Positions 6,616-7,471 of a stretch of 7,471 bases of DNA are shown piece after piece. The stretch's first letter is position 1. The number at the start of each line of letters is the position of its first letter. A program made the position numbers and the translations under genes. The DNA is from Thioalkalivibrio sp. (GTDB taxonomy: Bacteria; Pseudomonadota; Gammaproteobacteria; Ectothiorhodospirales; Ectothiorhodospiraceae): positions 1-7,471 of the forward strand of contig PWGH01000287.1 in NCBI GenBank assembly GCA_003555285.1, read 5' to 3'. The notes below the pieces were generated by a model. It was not told the DNA's origin. It did not search any database and was given only the letters and a program-made list of their open reading frames with translations.

Positions 6616-6644
6616 TTGCATCCGCGCGAGACTGACGTTTTAAT
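6616..6644 (+). promoter_or_regulatory. Candidate sigma-70 promoter of the GlcG/HbpS-type gene
   Basis: TTGCAT (6616-6621) and TTTAAT (6639-6644) are separated by 17 bp. The -10 matches five of six consensus bases; the -35 keeps TTG. Transcription would begin near 6651 and give a leader of about 32 nt with the ribosome site GAGGAG (6668-6673). This is the only AT-rich -10 in an otherwise GC-rich spacer. Confidence 0.5.
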
Positions 6645-6682
6645 CGTGTCCCGCCCGAAGCAGCGAAGAGGAGTACATCCGC

Positions 6683-7192
6683 ATGAAGATCCTGCACAAG
6701 AACCTGATGTCCACCGGCCTCATGGCCGCGTTACTCATGACGGCGTCCACCACGGCCTTGGCTGCGGATCCGTTGGTCACCACGGTCAATCGCCTGCACA
6801 TGGACGTCGCCGCGACCATTGCCACCGCGACGGTGGCGGCCTGCCGCGATAGGGGCATTCCCATCGGGGTGACGGTGGTCGACCGCAGCGGCATCACCCA
6901 GGTTCAGATGCGGGATACCACCGCGCCGCCGATCACGCTGAACATCAGCAAAAAGAAGGCCTACACCGCCATCATGTTCAATGCCAAGGGCTCGGAACTG
7001 CAAGGTCGGGCCGACAGCCCGCTCGCCACGCTGGGCGAGGGACTCGCCTTCATGCCCGGATCGGTGCCGATTGCGGCCGGCGGCCGAGTCTACGGCGCCA
7101 TCGGCGTTAGCGGCGCACCGGACGGCATGGTGGACGAGGCGTGTGCCGAGGCGGGCCTGGACGCAGTGCTGATGGATCTGGAGATGCTCTGA
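6683..7192 (+). CDS. Exported GlcG/HbpS-family heme-binding protein
   Basis: This 169-residue protein has a Sec signal peptide (MKILHKNLMSTGLMAALLMT start, ALA at 25-27 with cleavage before ADP). The mature part is a single GlcG/HbpS-like domain (PF03928 type): a helix DVAATIATATVAACRDRG (41-58), strand IPIGVTVVDRSG (59-70), the SKKKAYTAIMFN helix (89-100), and the conserved glycine-rich end PIAAGGRVYGAIGVSG (129-144). A helix DEACAEAGLDAV (151-162) closes the domain. HbpS relatives bind heme or sense redox stress outside the cytoplasm; others in the family have no proven role, so heme binding here is inferred. The ribosome site GAGGAG (6668-6673) is 9 nt before the ATG. It is divergent from the rhodanese/MBL gene with 219 bp between start codons, and both products are exported. 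The gene is complete and ends TGA before a strong hairpin. Confidence 0.9.
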   Translation: MKILHKNLMSTGLMAALLMTASTTALAADPLVTTVNRLHMDVAATIATATVAACRDRGIPIGVTVVDRSGITQVQMRDTTAPPITLNISKKKAYTAIMFNAKGSELQGRADSPLATLGEGLAFMPGSVPIAAGGRVYGAIGVSGAPDGMVDEACAEAGLDAVLMDLEML

Positions 7193-7227
7193 CCCGCGCC
7201 GACAGGGAATCGATCATCACCCCCGCA

Positions 7228-7250
7228 GGCCCGTGCGCCGCGCACGGGCC
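7228..7250. terminator. Strong GC hairpin between convergent genes
   Basis: GGCCCGTGCG (7228-7237) pairs perfectly with CGCACGGGCC (7241-7250) around a CCG loop, a 10-bp stem. It lies 36 bp after the GlcG-type stop and 41 bp beyond the stop of the opposing gene, so it could serve both. No T-run follows on either strand, so it is not a textbook intrinsic terminator. Confidence 0.5.
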
Positions 7251-7290
7251 GTGGCCGGCGGCTCGGCGTAGCGTGGCCCGGTGCGTCGCA

Positions 7291-7470
7291 TCACTTCAAC
7301 AGCGGATGGTCCTTCGGCAACTGCTTTGCATACCACAGGGCCAGCTTGTGCCGCATGCTCTGCTGCGAGACCTGATCCTCCGGCAGCGGCTGGATTTTCT
7401 GGTCATGCACCAGGAGCCGGTAGATGTATTGAATCCTTTCGTTGGCCGAGTCGGTCGGTTCAAATTCCAC
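7291..7470 (-). CDS. C-terminal end of an unrecognised protein (partial at window edge)
   Basis: A minus-strand reading frame enters from the right edge and runs open for 59 codons to a TGA at 7293-7291. The visible end reads VEFEPTDSANERIQYIYRLL, continues through VHDQKIQPLPEDQVSQQSMR and closes HKLALWYAKQLPKDHPLLK. It is charged and helix-like, with no membrane segment and no metal or nucleotide motif. The composition looks like real coding sequence, and the stop sits just beyond the hairpin shared with the convergent GlcG-type gene. I do not recognise the family. The start, ribosome site and N-terminal part are outside the window. Confidence 0.65.
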   Translation of the reverse strand: MEFEPTDSANERIQYIYRLLVHDQKIQPLPEDQVSQQSMRHKLALWYAKQLPKDHPLLK

Positions 7471-7471
7471 C

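Noticed and set aside
6464..6697. Longer N-terminus for the rhodanese/MBL protein starting at 6697.
   Set aside because: It would overlap the start of the divergent GlcG-type gene and bury the signal peptide; GGAG at 6472-6475 supports the start at 6463.

Overview
The window looks like chromosomal DNA from a GC-rich Gram-negative bacterium, most likely a gammaproteobacterium. The pointers are a full-length DbpA-type RNA helicase, a FadL-type outer-membrane channel, Sec signal peptides on three envelope proteins and strong GGAG-type ribosome sites. The lineage is an inference and no species can be named. I saw no RNA genes, CRISPR array, transposase or phage gene.

Layout from left to right. 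Positions 1-73 lie downstream of dbpA and show no gene. A dbpA gene (74-1453, minus) is followed by an intergenic stretch with a REP-like element (about 1555-1584) and a small DUF6489-type gene (1589-1834, minus). A 210-bp divergent spacer with repeated CGGCAT words separates that gene from a fadL-type gene (2045-3382, plus). Converging on fadL, with only 10 bp between the stop codons, is a zinc-dependent alcohol dehydrogenase gene (3393-4432, minus). It is broken by an in-frame amber codon, a one-base deletion and an apparent in-frame loss of about 50 codons.

Upstream of the pseudogene on the same strand are a small two-helix ion channel (4573-5073) with an unusual selectivity filter and an exported rhodanese/metallo-beta-lactamase fusion (5141-6463). 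The order fusion -> channel -> dehydrogenase has short gaps and could be one transcription unit. A 219-bp divergent spacer with a long inverted repeat and a plausible sigma-70 promoter separates the fusion from an exported GlcG/HbpS-type heme-binding protein (6683-7192, plus). A strong GC-rich hairpin (7228-7250) follows. The right edge holds the C-terminal end of an unrecognised minus-strand gene (7291-7470).

Functionally the left part is housekeeping (ribosome assembly) plus outer-membrane uptake of hydrophobic compounds. The right part is an envelope-facing group. The fusion and the heme-binding protein both carry signal peptides and share a divergent promoter region, which suggests a periplasmic redox or sulfur-related role, not shown directly. 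The points most worth following are the degenerate metal site of the fusion protein, the TAGIAD filter of the channel and the multiply broken dehydrogenase.
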